Assembly (NCBI RefSeq): GCF_029690065.1
Contig: NZ_CP121463.1
Coordinates: 3,410,001-3,474,000, forward strand
DNA from: Arthrobacter sp. Y-9
GTDB taxonomy: Bacteria > Actinomycetota > Actinomycetes > Actinomycetales > Micrococcaceae
Direction of reading: 5' to 3'
DNA: 64,000 nt
Shown here: piece after piece, positions 7,746 through 14,756 of the stretch
Position numbering within the stretch: the stretch's first letter is position 1
Layout: every line of letters starts with the position of its first letter
Notes under the pieces: generated by a model
What the model saw: only the letters and a program-made list of their open reading frames with translations
Database searches by the model: none
What the model was told of the DNA's origin: nothing
Made by a program: the position numbers and the translations under genes

Positions 7746-8957
7746 TCAGGCGCCTGCGTCCTCCGCCTCCTCGAGCTCCTCGATCCGCTCCGACGCCGCC
7801 AGGGTGGCCGGCAGCTCGAGCAACACCACCAGCAGGATCATGACGACGGCGGCGGCCACCATCGAGCCGAGGGTGTTCTCCCCCGGCACGAACGCACAGG
7901 CCGCCAGGAGCACGGTCAGCACCAGGAAGAGCAGGCTGGTGGGGCGCGGAAGCGACTTCCGCAGCGTGATGAACCAGGTGGTGAGCACGAACAGCGCGAT
8001 CGGCACGGTGAGGGTGGCCGCGGCGGCCACCCGGCCCAGCTCGGCGTGCCCGTCCGCGAAGTCGATCGCCACTTCGATCCCCGCCGAGAACGAGGCCGCG
8101 GCGGCGAACACCAGGTAGTGGCCGTAGCCGAAGGTCAGCGCGTTCCGGAGGCTGCCGAAATGCTCGTGATGCTCGCGGGAGAAGTAGATCCACCACATCC
8201 CCGCCGCGAGAACCAGACCGCACGCGGCGATCGGCAGCAGGGCCCCGAGATGCTCCTGCGCGGCCGCGGCATCCACGATCGCGCCGGTGGAGGCCAGGAT
8301 CGACTCGCCCAGCACGATCAGGGTGAAGCAGCCGTACCGTTCCGCGATGTGGCTGGGGTGCCAGGGGGTCTTCCGCGCCGTCTCGGCCCAGACGGGCACC
8401 GAGACCTCGGCCAGCACCAGGATCACGAACCCCCAGAACCCGATCTGCCCCGGCAGGAGAAGCCTGAGCAGCCACAGCACCTGGACCACCGCCACTCCGC
8501 CGGCGTAACGCAGCGCGGTGACCCTGAGTTCCGGGCTGGACGCCGCCGCACGGAGCCACTGGCAGACCAGCGGAACCCTCATCACGAGGTACCCCAGGGT
8601 CACGACGGTGAAGTCGCCCTCGGACATCGCCGCCCCGACGCCGCCGGCCAGGACCAGGGCGCCGGCCATCTGGATGATCGTCAGGATCCGGTAGAGCCAG
8701 TCATCAGTGTCGAAGGAGGTGGCGAACCAGGTGAAGTTCATCCACGCCCACCAGATGCCGAAGAACACCAGGAGGAAGGCCACGATCCCCTCCCCTACGT
8801 GATTCTCGGCGTAGAAGTGGTGCAGCTGCGCGGAGATCATCGACACCGCCACCACGAACACCAGGTCGAAGAACAGTTCCAGCGGGCTGGCGGCGCGGAA
8901 CGACTCGAAGGGGTCGCGGGGCGTCATCCGCCGGAGTCCAAGTCGTGCGGTGCTCAT
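7746..8957 (-). CDS. ltrA: Low temperature requirement protein A (LtrA)
   Basis: A 403-residue membrane protein of the bacterial LtrA family (PF06772). The start region has the family signature SPLELFFDLVFVVAVSM; WWAWMNFTWFATSFDTDDW and HIAERYGCFTLIVLGESILA are the other highly conserved LtrA blocks. About ten hydrophobic segments follow, ending in an acidic tail (ERIEELEEAEDAGA). The family was named for growth at low temperature in Listeria; its biochemical role is not established. The ATG at 8957 has a GGGAGAA purine run at normal spacing. The frame is open much further upstream, but that stretch lacks LtrA similarity and covers other genes. Confidence 0.9.
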   Translation of the reverse strand: MSTARLGLRRMTPRDPFESFRAASPLELFFDLVFVVAVSMISAQLHHFYAENHVGEGIVAFLLVFFGIWWAWMNFTWFATSFDTDDWLYRILTIIQMAGALVLAGGVGAAMSEGDFTVVTLGYLVMRVPLVCQWLRAAASSPELRVTALRYAGGVAVVQVLWLLRLLLPGQIGFWGFVILVLAEVSVPVWAETARKTPWHPSHIAERYGCFTLIVLGESILASTGAIVDAAAAQEHLGALLPIAACGLVLAAGMWWIYFSREHHEHFGSLRNALTFGYGHYLVFAAAASFSAGIEVAIDFADGHAELGRVAAAATLTVPIALFVLTTWFITLRKSLPRPTSLLFLVLTVLLAACAFVPGENTLGSMVAAAVVMILLVVLLELPATLAASERIEELEEAEDAGA

Positions 8958-9069
8958 GTGCGGTTCTCCCTGCGCGAGGCCGGGGCGGTGGGCCCCGGGA
9001 TCCGGATCGGTTCTGCCTCCTACGATAGAGAACCCGCGCAAGCCGACGACGTTCCGGACCCGGAAACGC

Positions 9070-9111
9070 CGGTGTCCCCTGGTCTCCGCGTTGCGGAACC
9101 AGGGGACACCG
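9070..9111. terminator. Terminator hairpin after VOC gene
   Basis: 19-20-nt arms, CGGTGTCCCCTGGT and its complement, with a short loop around 9090-9092. It lies 20 bp past the stop of the minus-strand VOC gene, between it and ltrA. No T-run is present. Confidence 0.7.
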
Positions 9112-9130
9112 CGAACGGCACAGCCTCGCT

Positions 9131-9517
9131 TCAGGCGAAGTTGCCGATCTCCAGGACGAGGCCGCCGGGCGCGCGGACGAAGGCGGCGCGCTGGCCCCAT
9201 TCGCGGTCGGTGGGCTCCACGAGCGACTCGGCGCCCGCGCTGACGGCCTGCTGGTAGGCGGCGTCGACGTCGTCGGCGTCGTCGGCGACGAAGCTGAGCA
9301 CGCCCGTGACGCGGGCGGGATCGGCGACCTCGAGCGGCTGCCCGGGAAGGTGGTTGCCGGCGGCCTCGAGGGTGCCGAAGGCGAGCTTGGTGTCGCCTGC
9401 AGCGACTTCGGCGTAGCCCTCGCCGTAGACCTGGGCCTGCAGTCCGAAGGCGGTGCCGAAGAACTCGGCGGCGTCCTTGGCGTTGTCGACGTAGAACATG
9501 CTCTTGGCGTAGCGCAT
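9131..9517 (-). CDS. VOC (glyoxalase/bleomycin-resistance) family protein
   Basis: A 128-residue single-domain protein of the vicinal oxygen chelate fold: FYVDNAKDAAEFFGTAFG, then VTGVLSFVADDADDVDAAYQ, then the second half-repeat ending AFVRAPGGLVLEIGNF. The dimer would form the metal site; substrate unknown. The ATG at 9517 has AAGGAGA 6 nt upstream and is preferred over an earlier in-frame ATG at 9556, which sits at the predicted transcription start. An ECF41-type promoter faces this gene, making it the probable target of the divergent sigma factor. ECF41 sigma factors usually adjoin carboxymuconolactone decarboxylase, oxidoreductase or epimerase genes; a VOC protein is a variation. Confidence 0.87.
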   Translation of the reverse strand: MRYAKSMFYVDNAKDAAEFFGTAFGLQAQVYGEGYAEVAAGDTKLAFGTLEAAGNHLPGQPLEVADPARVTGVLSFVADDADDVDAAYQQAVSAGAESLVEPTDREWGQRAAFVRAPGGLVLEIGNFA

Positions 9518-9566
9518 GGGATTCTCCTTCAGGATCGATACGGGCACTTCCCGCATTCACCCTCTT

Positions 9567-9593
9567 GACGTCTGGGCATTCGACGATGTGACA
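9567..9593 (-). promoter_or_regulatory. ECF41-type promoter for the VOC gene
   Basis: On the minus strand, TGTCACA (9593-9587) and CGTC (9570-9567) are separated by exactly 16 bp. This is the known ECF41 target pattern of -35 TGTCACA, 16-bp spacer and -10 CGTC. The implied 5' leader to the ATG at 9517 is about 40 nt and includes the ribosome binding site. Confidence 0.82.
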
Positions 9594-9607
9594 TGGCGAG
9601 GGCGACG

Positions 9608-9634
9608 CGTCACATCCAGCGCCCGCCGGACGTC
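9608..9634 (+). promoter_or_regulatory. ECF41-type promoter for the sigma factor gene
   Basis: On the plus strand, CGTCACA (9608-9614) and CGTC (9631-9634) are separated by 16 bp, the ECF41 spacing with one change in the -35 element. The predicted start of transcription falls at or next to the ATG at 9643, so the message is probably leaderless and autoregulated. Confidence 0.78.
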
Positions 9635-9642
9635 GAAGAGGC

Positions 9643-10551
9643 ATGGAGAACATGGAATCCGAGCTCGAACTCGCCACCCGCTTCGACCAGGAGCGCTCTC
9701 GCCTGCTGGGCATCGCCCAGAGGATCCTCGGACCGTCCGGCCCGCTCGGCGCCGAGGACGCCGTCCAGGAGGCCTGGTTCCGGCTTGCCCGGCTGGACGA
9801 CGACGTCGACAACCTCCCCGCCTGGCTCACCACCGTGGTGAGCCGCATCTGCCTCGACGCCCTCCGCTCCCACGCACGGCACGAGGCGCTAGCGGAGACG
9901 CTCGCCGGGCAGCTCGACGAGGTCGCGCCCGGACCGGAGGAACAGGCGCAGCTGGACGACTCTCTGAGCGTGGCGCTCCTGGTCGTCCTGGACACGCTGA
10001 GCCCGGCCGAGCGGGTCGCGTTCGTGCTCCACGACCTCTTCGGCGCACCGTTCGAAGAGGTCGCCGCGGCCACCGGACGGTCCGCCGCGGCCGCGCGGCA
10101 GCTGGCCAGCCGCGCACGACGCCGGGTGCGCGGCCAGGCGGGACTGGAACCGTCGGCGTCGTCGGACGATGTGCCCGAGAGCCCGACGGCGGACGTCACC
10201 GACGGCGCGCGGGCGCCCCGCGCGGTGGTGGAAGCGTTCCTGACGGCGGCGAAGGGCGGCGACCTGGCGGCGCTGGTCAGGCTGCTGGATCCCGACGTCG
10301 TCATGACGTCCGACGCGACCGCCGCGGCGATGGGTTCCCCGGCCCTCAAACTCGGACGGGACGAGGTCTCCGGCTTCTTCAACGGCAAGGCCAAGGCCGC
10401 ACGCTTCGCGATGCTGGGCGGCGAACCAGGCCTCGTGTGGCAGTACCGCGGCGTGGTCCAGGTGGCGTTCACCTTCCAGCTCCGCGACGGCGTCATCCAC
10501 GCGGTGCGCCTGATCGGCGACCGCGCGGAACTGGACCGCCTGACGGCGTAG
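9643..10551 (+). CDS. ECF41-type RNA polymerase sigma factor with C-terminal SnoaL-like domain
   Basis: A 302-residue sigma-70-family factor. Region 2 spans about residues 10-75 (AQRILGPSGPLGAEDAVQEAWFRLARL), region 4 about 105-160 (LDTLSPAERVAFVLHDLFGAPFEEVAAATGRS), and the C-terminal half (about 185-302) is a SnoaL/NTF2-like domain typical of ECF41 factors, where it modulates activity in place of an anti-sigma protein. The conserved C-terminal NPDKL-type motif is not obvious; the end reads GDRAELDRLTA. ATG 9643 places the start at the predicted transcription start; ATG 9652 is an alternative. It sits divergent from the VOC gene with matching promoters for both. The inducing signal is unknown. 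Confidence 0.9.
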   Translation: MENMESELELATRFDQERSRLLGIAQRILGPSGPLGAEDAVQEAWFRLARLDDDVDNLPAWLTTVVSRICLDALRSHARHEALAETLAGQLDEVAPGPEEQAQLDDSLSVALLVVLDTLSPAERVAFVLHDLFGAPFEEVAAATGRSAAAARQLASRARRRVRGQAGLEPSASSDDVPESPTADVTDGARAPRAVVEAFLTAAKGGDLAALVRLLDPDVVMTSDATAAAMGSPALKLGRDEVSGFFNGKAKAARFAMLGGEPGLVWQYRGVVQVAFTFQLRDGVIHAVRLIGDRAELDRLTA

Positions 10552-10570
10552 GGCACCGCGCCGCACGCGT

Positions 10571-10685
10571 GGCCGGCCCTGTGTGCTCCGGCGTTGCGTG
10601 CTCAGTCGTCTTACGTGCTCAGTTGTTGCGGGTCTTTCCGTCGAGAACCCGCAACAACTGAGCACACAACCGTCCAGGGCCGGCC
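10571..10685. repeat. Nested palindrome, family A copy 3
   Basis: The inner hairpin has 19-bp perfect arms at 10615-10633 and 10647-10665 (GTGCTCAGTTGTTGCGGGT). A truncated extra left arm (GTTGCGTGCTCAGTCGTC) lies at 10593-10610. Outside these, GGCCGGCCCTG (10571-10581) pairs with CAGGGCCGGCC (10675-10685), giving a second, outer stem. It lies between the sigma factor and SDR genes. Confidence 0.85.
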
Positions 10686-10780
10686 GATCCGCCGCTCGCT
10701 AGGATGAGCAAACGGGGCGGGTGGCATGTTTTCACGCCTCGCATTGGAACCCTCATCATCACGCACTTGAAAGGGACATC

Positions 10781-11593
10781 ATGACTCACTCGAACCGCCC
10801 CCTGGCCGTCGTCACCGGGGCGACCGGAGGAATCGGCCGTGACATCTGCCGCCTGCTGGCCCGCGAAGGTTACGACATCGTGGCACAGTACAACTCCCAG
10901 CACGACAGGGCCGAGCAGCTGAAAGGCTCTCTCGAAGAGCTCGGTGCGCACTGCGCCACAGTGTCGTGCGACCTGGGAACCCCCGAGGCCATCGACGCCG
11001 TGGACGCCGCCGTCGAGGAGGCGCTCAGCAGCACCGGGGGCGAGCTCAAAGCCCTCGTCAACAACGCGGCGATGCTCCTCGGGCCGTCACTGAGCAGCGC
11101 CACCCACGAGCAGTTCGACGCCTACATGGCCGTGAACGTGCGCGCCCCCTTCTTCCTGGCGCAGAGGCTTTCGCTCCGGATGCCGCCGGGCGGCTCGATC
11201 GTCAACGTGTCCTCCGCCGGAGTGCACTTCTCCTGTCCTGACGACATCGTGTACGCCATGGGCAAGGCGGCGCTCGAATCCATGGCGTTCCACGCGGCCG
11301 AGTCGCTGGCGGAACGTGGGATCCGCATCAACGCGGTGATCCCCGGGTTCACCGACAACGGGCACGAGCTGTTCAGCATCCCCGAGGCGCGGGCCCACAT
11401 GTCGACGTTCGCGGTGCAGGGCGATGTCGCGGACCCGTCCGTGGTGGCCGAGGCGGTGCTGTTCCTGCTGTCCGATCGGGCCTCACGGACCACCGGGACG
11501 ACTCTCGACGTCAGCGGCGGCAGCACCCTGGGAGCGCGGCCCCGCTCCGCCGAGAAGCTGACCCTCCTGGCCTTGCAGAACCAGGGCGCCTGA
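10781..11593 (+). CDS. SDR family NAD(P)-dependent oxidoreductase
   Basis: A 270-residue classical short-chain dehydrogenase/reductase. The cofactor motif is VTGATGGIGRDI near residue 10, followed by LVNNAAML. The catalytic serine lies in IVNVSSAGVHF and the Tyr-x-x-x-Lys in VYAMGKAALES. The C-terminal part reads SRTTGTTLDVSGGSTLG, as in 3-ketoacyl-ACP reductase-like SDRs. The substrate cannot be assigned. The ATG at 10781 follows AAAGGGA at 7-nt spacing. The gene is a single transcription unit bracketed by family A palindromes ending 95 bp upstream and starting 41 bp downstream. Confidence 0.9.
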   Translation: MTHSNRPLAVVTGATGGIGRDICRLLAREGYDIVAQYNSQHDRAEQLKGSLEELGAHCATVSCDLGTPEAIDAVDAAVEEALSSTGGELKALVNNAAMLLGPSLSSATHEQFDAYMAVNVRAPFFLAQRLSLRMPPGGSIVNVSSAGVHFSCPDDIVYAMGKAALESMAFHAAESLAERGIRINAVIPGFTDNGHELFSIPEARAHMSTFAVQGDVADPSVVAEAVLFLLSDRASRTTGTTLDVSGGSTLGARPRSAEKLTLLALQNQGA

Positions 11594-11634
11594 CGGAGGC
11601 GCGACGCCGGGGGCGAGCGGCAGCGCGAGCTCTC

Positions 11635-11695
11635 GTTGCGTGCTCAGTTGTTGCGGGTGTTCCGCCGTGGAACCCGCAACAACTGAGCACACAAC
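11635..11695. repeat. Long palindrome, family A copy 4
   Basis: Arms at 11635-11658 and 11672-11695, core GTGCTCAGTTGTTGCGGGT, 13-nt loop. The two arms are perfect except for one outer position. It lies downstream of the SDR gene and upstream of the RraA-like gene. Confidence 0.9.
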
Positions 11696-11848
11696 GGAGG
11701 ACGGCCCCGCCCATGGCCAGTGATTCCAACTGGCTACATCTTTCAAGGCCATTTTCGGAGAGACTGGCTTACTGGCGCTGTGCCGGCACCCCTCGGGAAC
11801 GGCCCGCCACGCGAAGGATCCCGGAATCGTGAAGGAGCCCCACTCGGC

Positions 11849-12556
11849 ATGGACCGTGAACAGCTGCGACAGGCCTATCAGGACCTCAGCACCCCCCACG
11901 TCGCCGACGCATGCCTGCGTCTCGGCGTCGAGGTCCGCTGCGCCCCCACCGGCACGACAGCGCCCTGGGACGGGGCCGCCGTCGTCGGCCGCGCCCGGCC
12001 GGTGCAGCATTTCGGCAGCGCCGACATCTTCCTCGAAGTGATCAACGGCGCCGAACCCGGCGACGTCCTGGTCGTGGACAACGACGGCCGCGCGGACGAG
12101 GCGTGCGTCGGCGACCTGGTCGCTCTCGAAGCCAGCCGGGCGGGACTGGCCGGCATCGTCATGTGGGGACTGCACCGCGACACCTCGGAACTCCGCGCGA
12201 TTCAGCTGCCGGTCTTCAGCCTGGGCGCGCTGCCGGCCGGGCCACAGCGCCTCGATCCACGGACGCCGGACGCCATGGAATCGGCACGGATCGGCGACCA
12301 CGTGATCACGGCGGACGACTTCGTCCTGGGCGACGACGACGGCGTCCTCTTCGTCCCGCTCGACCGCGCCGCGGAAGTGGCGGAGACCGCCGCGGCGATC
12401 CGCGAGACCGAACGCGGTCAGGCCCTCAGGATGCTGCAGGGTACGAGCCTCCGGCAGCAGACCGACTTCGACGGATTCCTCGCGGCCCGCGCCAACGACC
12501 CGGATCTGACGTTCCGCCGCTACCTCCGGGCGGTCGGCGCGGAGATCGAGGAGTAG
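11849..12556 (+). CDS. RraA-like / HMG aldolase-fold protein
   Basis: A 235-residue protein of the RraA family (PF03737), a fold shared by the ribonuclease E inhibitor RraA and class II pyruvate aldolases. Recognisable blocks: STPHVADAC near the N-terminus, ADIFLEVINGAEPGDVLVVDN, and GIVMWGLHRDTSEL, which contains the arginine and aspartate used for substrate and metal binding in aldolase members. The C-terminus is about 60 residues longer than RraA itself. Aldolase-like or other lyase activity is more likely than RNase regulation. ATG 11849 follows GAAGGAG at 11-nt spacing; the open frame extends further upstream but shows no family similarity there. It converges on the methyltransferase gene. 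Confidence 0.8.
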   Translation: MDREQLRQAYQDLSTPHVADACLRLGVEVRCAPTGTTAPWDGAAVVGRARPVQHFGSADIFLEVINGAEPGDVLVVDNDGRADEACVGDLVALEASRAGLAGIVMWGLHRDTSELRAIQLPVFSLGALPAGPQRLDPRTPDAMESARIGDHVITADDFVLGDDDGVLFVPLDRAAEVAETAAAIRETERGQALRMLQGTSLRQQTDFDGFLAARANDPDLTFRRYLRAVGAEIEE

Positions 12557-12595
12557 ACAGGAGCCCGGGCGGACAGCCCGCGGCGCCCCGACGAG

Positions 12596-13495
12596 TCAGC
12601 TCAGCCGTTCCCGCAGGACCTCGAGATGCTCCGGGCCGATCCCGCAGCATCCGCCGATGATCGTCGCGCCCTGCTCGCGCCAGCGCTCCGCCCAGCTCAG
12701 GTATCCGGCCGGATCGAGGTCCTCGCGGAGCTCGTCGAGGCCGTCGTTCGCCGTCGCGTCCTCGGGCTGCGGCGGGAAGGCGTTCGCGTACACGCCCAGC
12801 TCCAGCTCGGCTCCCAGCCGCCCGACGACGGCGCCCGCCTCCGCGAGTGCCGCCCCCATGACCTCGGGCCGGCTGCAGTTGAACAGCAGCGCCGCGGCTC
12901 CCAGGGCGACGGCCGTCTCGGCAGCCTCGGCCACACTCTCCCCGGACCGCAGCACGGCCGGGCCATCCTCCTGCTCGTCCCGCAGGGTGAAGGAGATCCA
13001 GAAGGGGAGCCCGTCCTCGGGAAGCCCGGCCTTCACGGCACGCGCTTCGGCGAGGGACCCCTGGGTCTCGGCCAGCCACAGGTCCACATGCCCGGACAGG
13101 CCCGCCACCAAGGGAGCCAGCACCTCCGGCGCGCGTTCGGCGTCGAAGAGATCGGGGCGGTAGGAGCCGAACAGCGGCGGCAAGGAGCCCGCGACGCGCA
13201 CGCCCGCGGAGCCGGCGTCGTCGGCCGCGGCGCGCGCCAGACGCCCCGCACGGTCGGCGAGCGTCCGGGCCTGGGCGGCGAAGACGTCCTCGCCCAGATG
13301 GAAGGGGACGAGGGCGTAGCTGTCGGTGGTGATGACGCGCGCGCCGGCGCCGATGAAGTCCTCGTGGACGGCCTGGACGTGCTCGGGCGCCTCCATGAGG
13401 GCGAGCGCGGACCACTCGGGCTGCCGGAAGGGCGCGCCCCGGCGTGCCAGCTCCCGGCCCATGCCGCCGTCCAGCAGCGTCAGAGCGGCGGGCAC
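12596..13495 (-). CDS. mmuM: Homocysteine S-methyltransferase
   Basis: A 299-residue enzyme of the homocysteine S-methyltransferase family (PF02574), which transfers a methyl group from S-methylmethionine or S-adenosylmethionine to homocysteine to make methionine. The zinc-ligand cysteines are visible in FNCSRPE and in the C-terminal GGCCGIGPEHL. The N-terminus LTLLDGGMGRELARRG is typical. The GTG start at 13495 lies 2 bp after the dcd stop, so the two genes are translationally coupled although functionally unrelated. No leader or riboswitch is seen, because the gene is transcribed through dcd. Confidence 0.88.
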   Translation of the reverse strand: MPAALTLLDGGMGRELARRGAPFRQPEWSALALMEAPEHVQAVHEDFIGAGARVITTDSYALVPFHLGEDVFAAQARTLADRAGRLARAAADDAGSAGVRVAGSLPPLFGSYRPDLFDAERAPEVLAPLVAGLSGHVDLWLAETQGSLAEARAVKAGLPEDGLPFWISFTLRDEQEDGPAVLRSGESVAEAAETAVALGAAALLFNCSRPEVMGAALAEAGAVVGRLGAELELGVYANAFPPQPEDATANDGLDELREDLDPAGYLSWAERWREQGATIIGGCCGIGPEHLEVLRERLS

Positions 13496-13497
13496 CC

Positions 13498-14073
13498 TCA
13501 GATGTCCGTCCGGTGGAAGTTCAGGTGGCTGCGGGAGGCGGTGGGACCGCGCTGGCCCTGGTACCGGTTGCCGTACTCGCGGGAGCCGTACGGGTGCTCG
13601 GCGGCCGAGGTGAGCTGGAAGAAGCAGAGCTGACCGATCTTCATGCCGGGCCACAGCTTGATGGGCAGGGTCGCGACGTTGGAGAGCTCCAGGGTGACAT
13701 GGCCGGAGAACCCGGGGTCGATGAACCCGGCGGTCGAGTGCGTCAGCAGGCCGAGACGGCCCAGGGAGGACTTGCCTTCGAGGCGTGCCGCGATGTCGTT
13801 CGGGAGGGTCACCGTCTCATAGGTGGAGCCGAGCACGAATTCGCCGGGATGCAGGATGAAGGGTTCGTCGCCGTCCACCTCGACCAGACGGGTCAGCTCG
13901 GGCTGCTCCTGCGCCGGATCGATGTGCGCGTACTTGTGGTTGTCGAAGAGGCGGAAGAACCGGTCCAGCCGGACATCGACGCTGGAGGGCTGCACCATGG
14001 AGGGCTCGAAGGGGTCCAGAGCGATGCGCCCTGCGGCCAGTTCGGATCGGATGTCGCGGTCAGAGATCAGCAC
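13498..14073 (-). CDS. dcd: dCTP deaminase
   Basis: A 191-residue nucleotide-metabolism enzyme converting dCTP to dUTP (or directly to dUMP in the bifunctional branch). The catalytic stretch [20 protein letters not shown] contains the conserved S-x-x-R and glutamine/glutamate-region residues, and the start MLISDRDI is invariant in the family. Length matches actinobacterial Dcd. It is first in a two-gene unit with the homocysteine methyltransferase, and 24 bp downstream of an SRPBCC gene on the same strand. Confidence 0.95.
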   Translation of the reverse strand: MLISDRDIRSELAAGRIALDPFEPSMVQPSSVDVRLDRFFRLFDNHKYAHIDPAQEQPELTRLVEVDGDEPFILHPGEFVLGSTYETVTLPNDIAARLEGKSSLGRLGLLTHSTAGFIDPGFSGHVTLELSNVATLPIKLWPGMKIGQLCFFQLTSAAEHPYGSREYGNRYQGQRGPTASRSHLNFHRTDI

Positions 14074-14097
14074 AGTCTCAAAAATACCGCACCGGGC

Positions 14098-14553
14098 TCA
14101 GGCCACGCGTTCCAGAGGCGTCTCGAGGACTTCTTTGAGACGCTCCAGCTGGCGGACCTCCTGCTCCAGGATGCGCTGGGAATCGCGCCAGTAGAAACGA
14201 CGGAAGCCCCGCGGCGTGAAATCAAGAGCGTACCGCACGCGGGTGGAGTCGCCTTCGGTGCTCAGGTAGTAACCGCCGCGGGTGCCCACCGGCCCGTACA
14301 GCACGGCGAATTCCAGCTCGGCGCCACTGCGGGAGGCGGTGATCCGGTAGGTGCCGGGGATGCTGCTGGCTGAGCCGTGCTCGTACGACTGCTGATAGAC
14401 GGCGCCCACGGCGCCCGGCGACCCGCTGCGCAGGATCACGGAACGCAAGCCTTCCCGCCAGCGGGGATTGTTCGCGCCGTCCGCCAGGAAGCTGAAGACA
14501 GAGAGCGCATCACAACGGATGAGCACATCATGCGAAGCCTGCACCACTGCCAT
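14098..14553 (-). CDS. SRPBCC (START-like) family protein
   Basis: A 151-residue soluble protein with the START/SRPBCC hydrophobic-pocket fold: the beginning VQASHDVLIRCDALSVFSFLADGANNP resembles polyketide cyclase/dehydrase-type members, then YRITASRSGAELEFAV and a C-terminal helix of about 30 residues rich in Glu, Arg and Leu. Ligand unknown. ATG 14553 has AGGAAGG directly upstream; an earlier in-frame start has no such site. It may be co-transcribed with dcd. Confidence 0.8.
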   Translation of the reverse strand: MAVVQASHDVLIRCDALSVFSFLADGANNPRWREGLRSVILRSGSPGAVGAVYQQSYEHGSASSIPGTYRITASRSGAELEFAVLYGPVGTRGGYYLSTEGDSTRVRYALDFTPRGFRRFYWRDSQRILEQEVRQLERLKEVLETPLERVA

Positions 14554-14756
14554 AGTCCTTCCTCGAGAGTCGTCAACAGCCCGTATCCCCCGATCAAGGC
14601 ACAAAAAAGAATACGTTTCACTTGCAGGTACAACCAGGACTTCCGGCCAGGTTTTACCGAATGGTTATCCCCTGCCACGCTGAACGCCTCCCCCGTGCCC
14701 CTTCCACCCGGCGGAAAACAAGGAGATGATGTGCCTGACTGCACAGGGGGTTGCTC

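Noticed and set aside
7746-10556. A single minus-strand frame open for over 2.8 kb across LtrA, VOC and the sigma factor
   Set aside because: Only the LtrA part is protein-like; the rest is the antisense of the VOC and sigma genes, both with clear family domains and promoters.
14554-14756. ydaO/c-di-AMP riboswitch ahead of the VanY gene
   Set aside because: Actinobacterial wall hydrolases often have it, but no conserved core or pseudoknot-like segments could be found.
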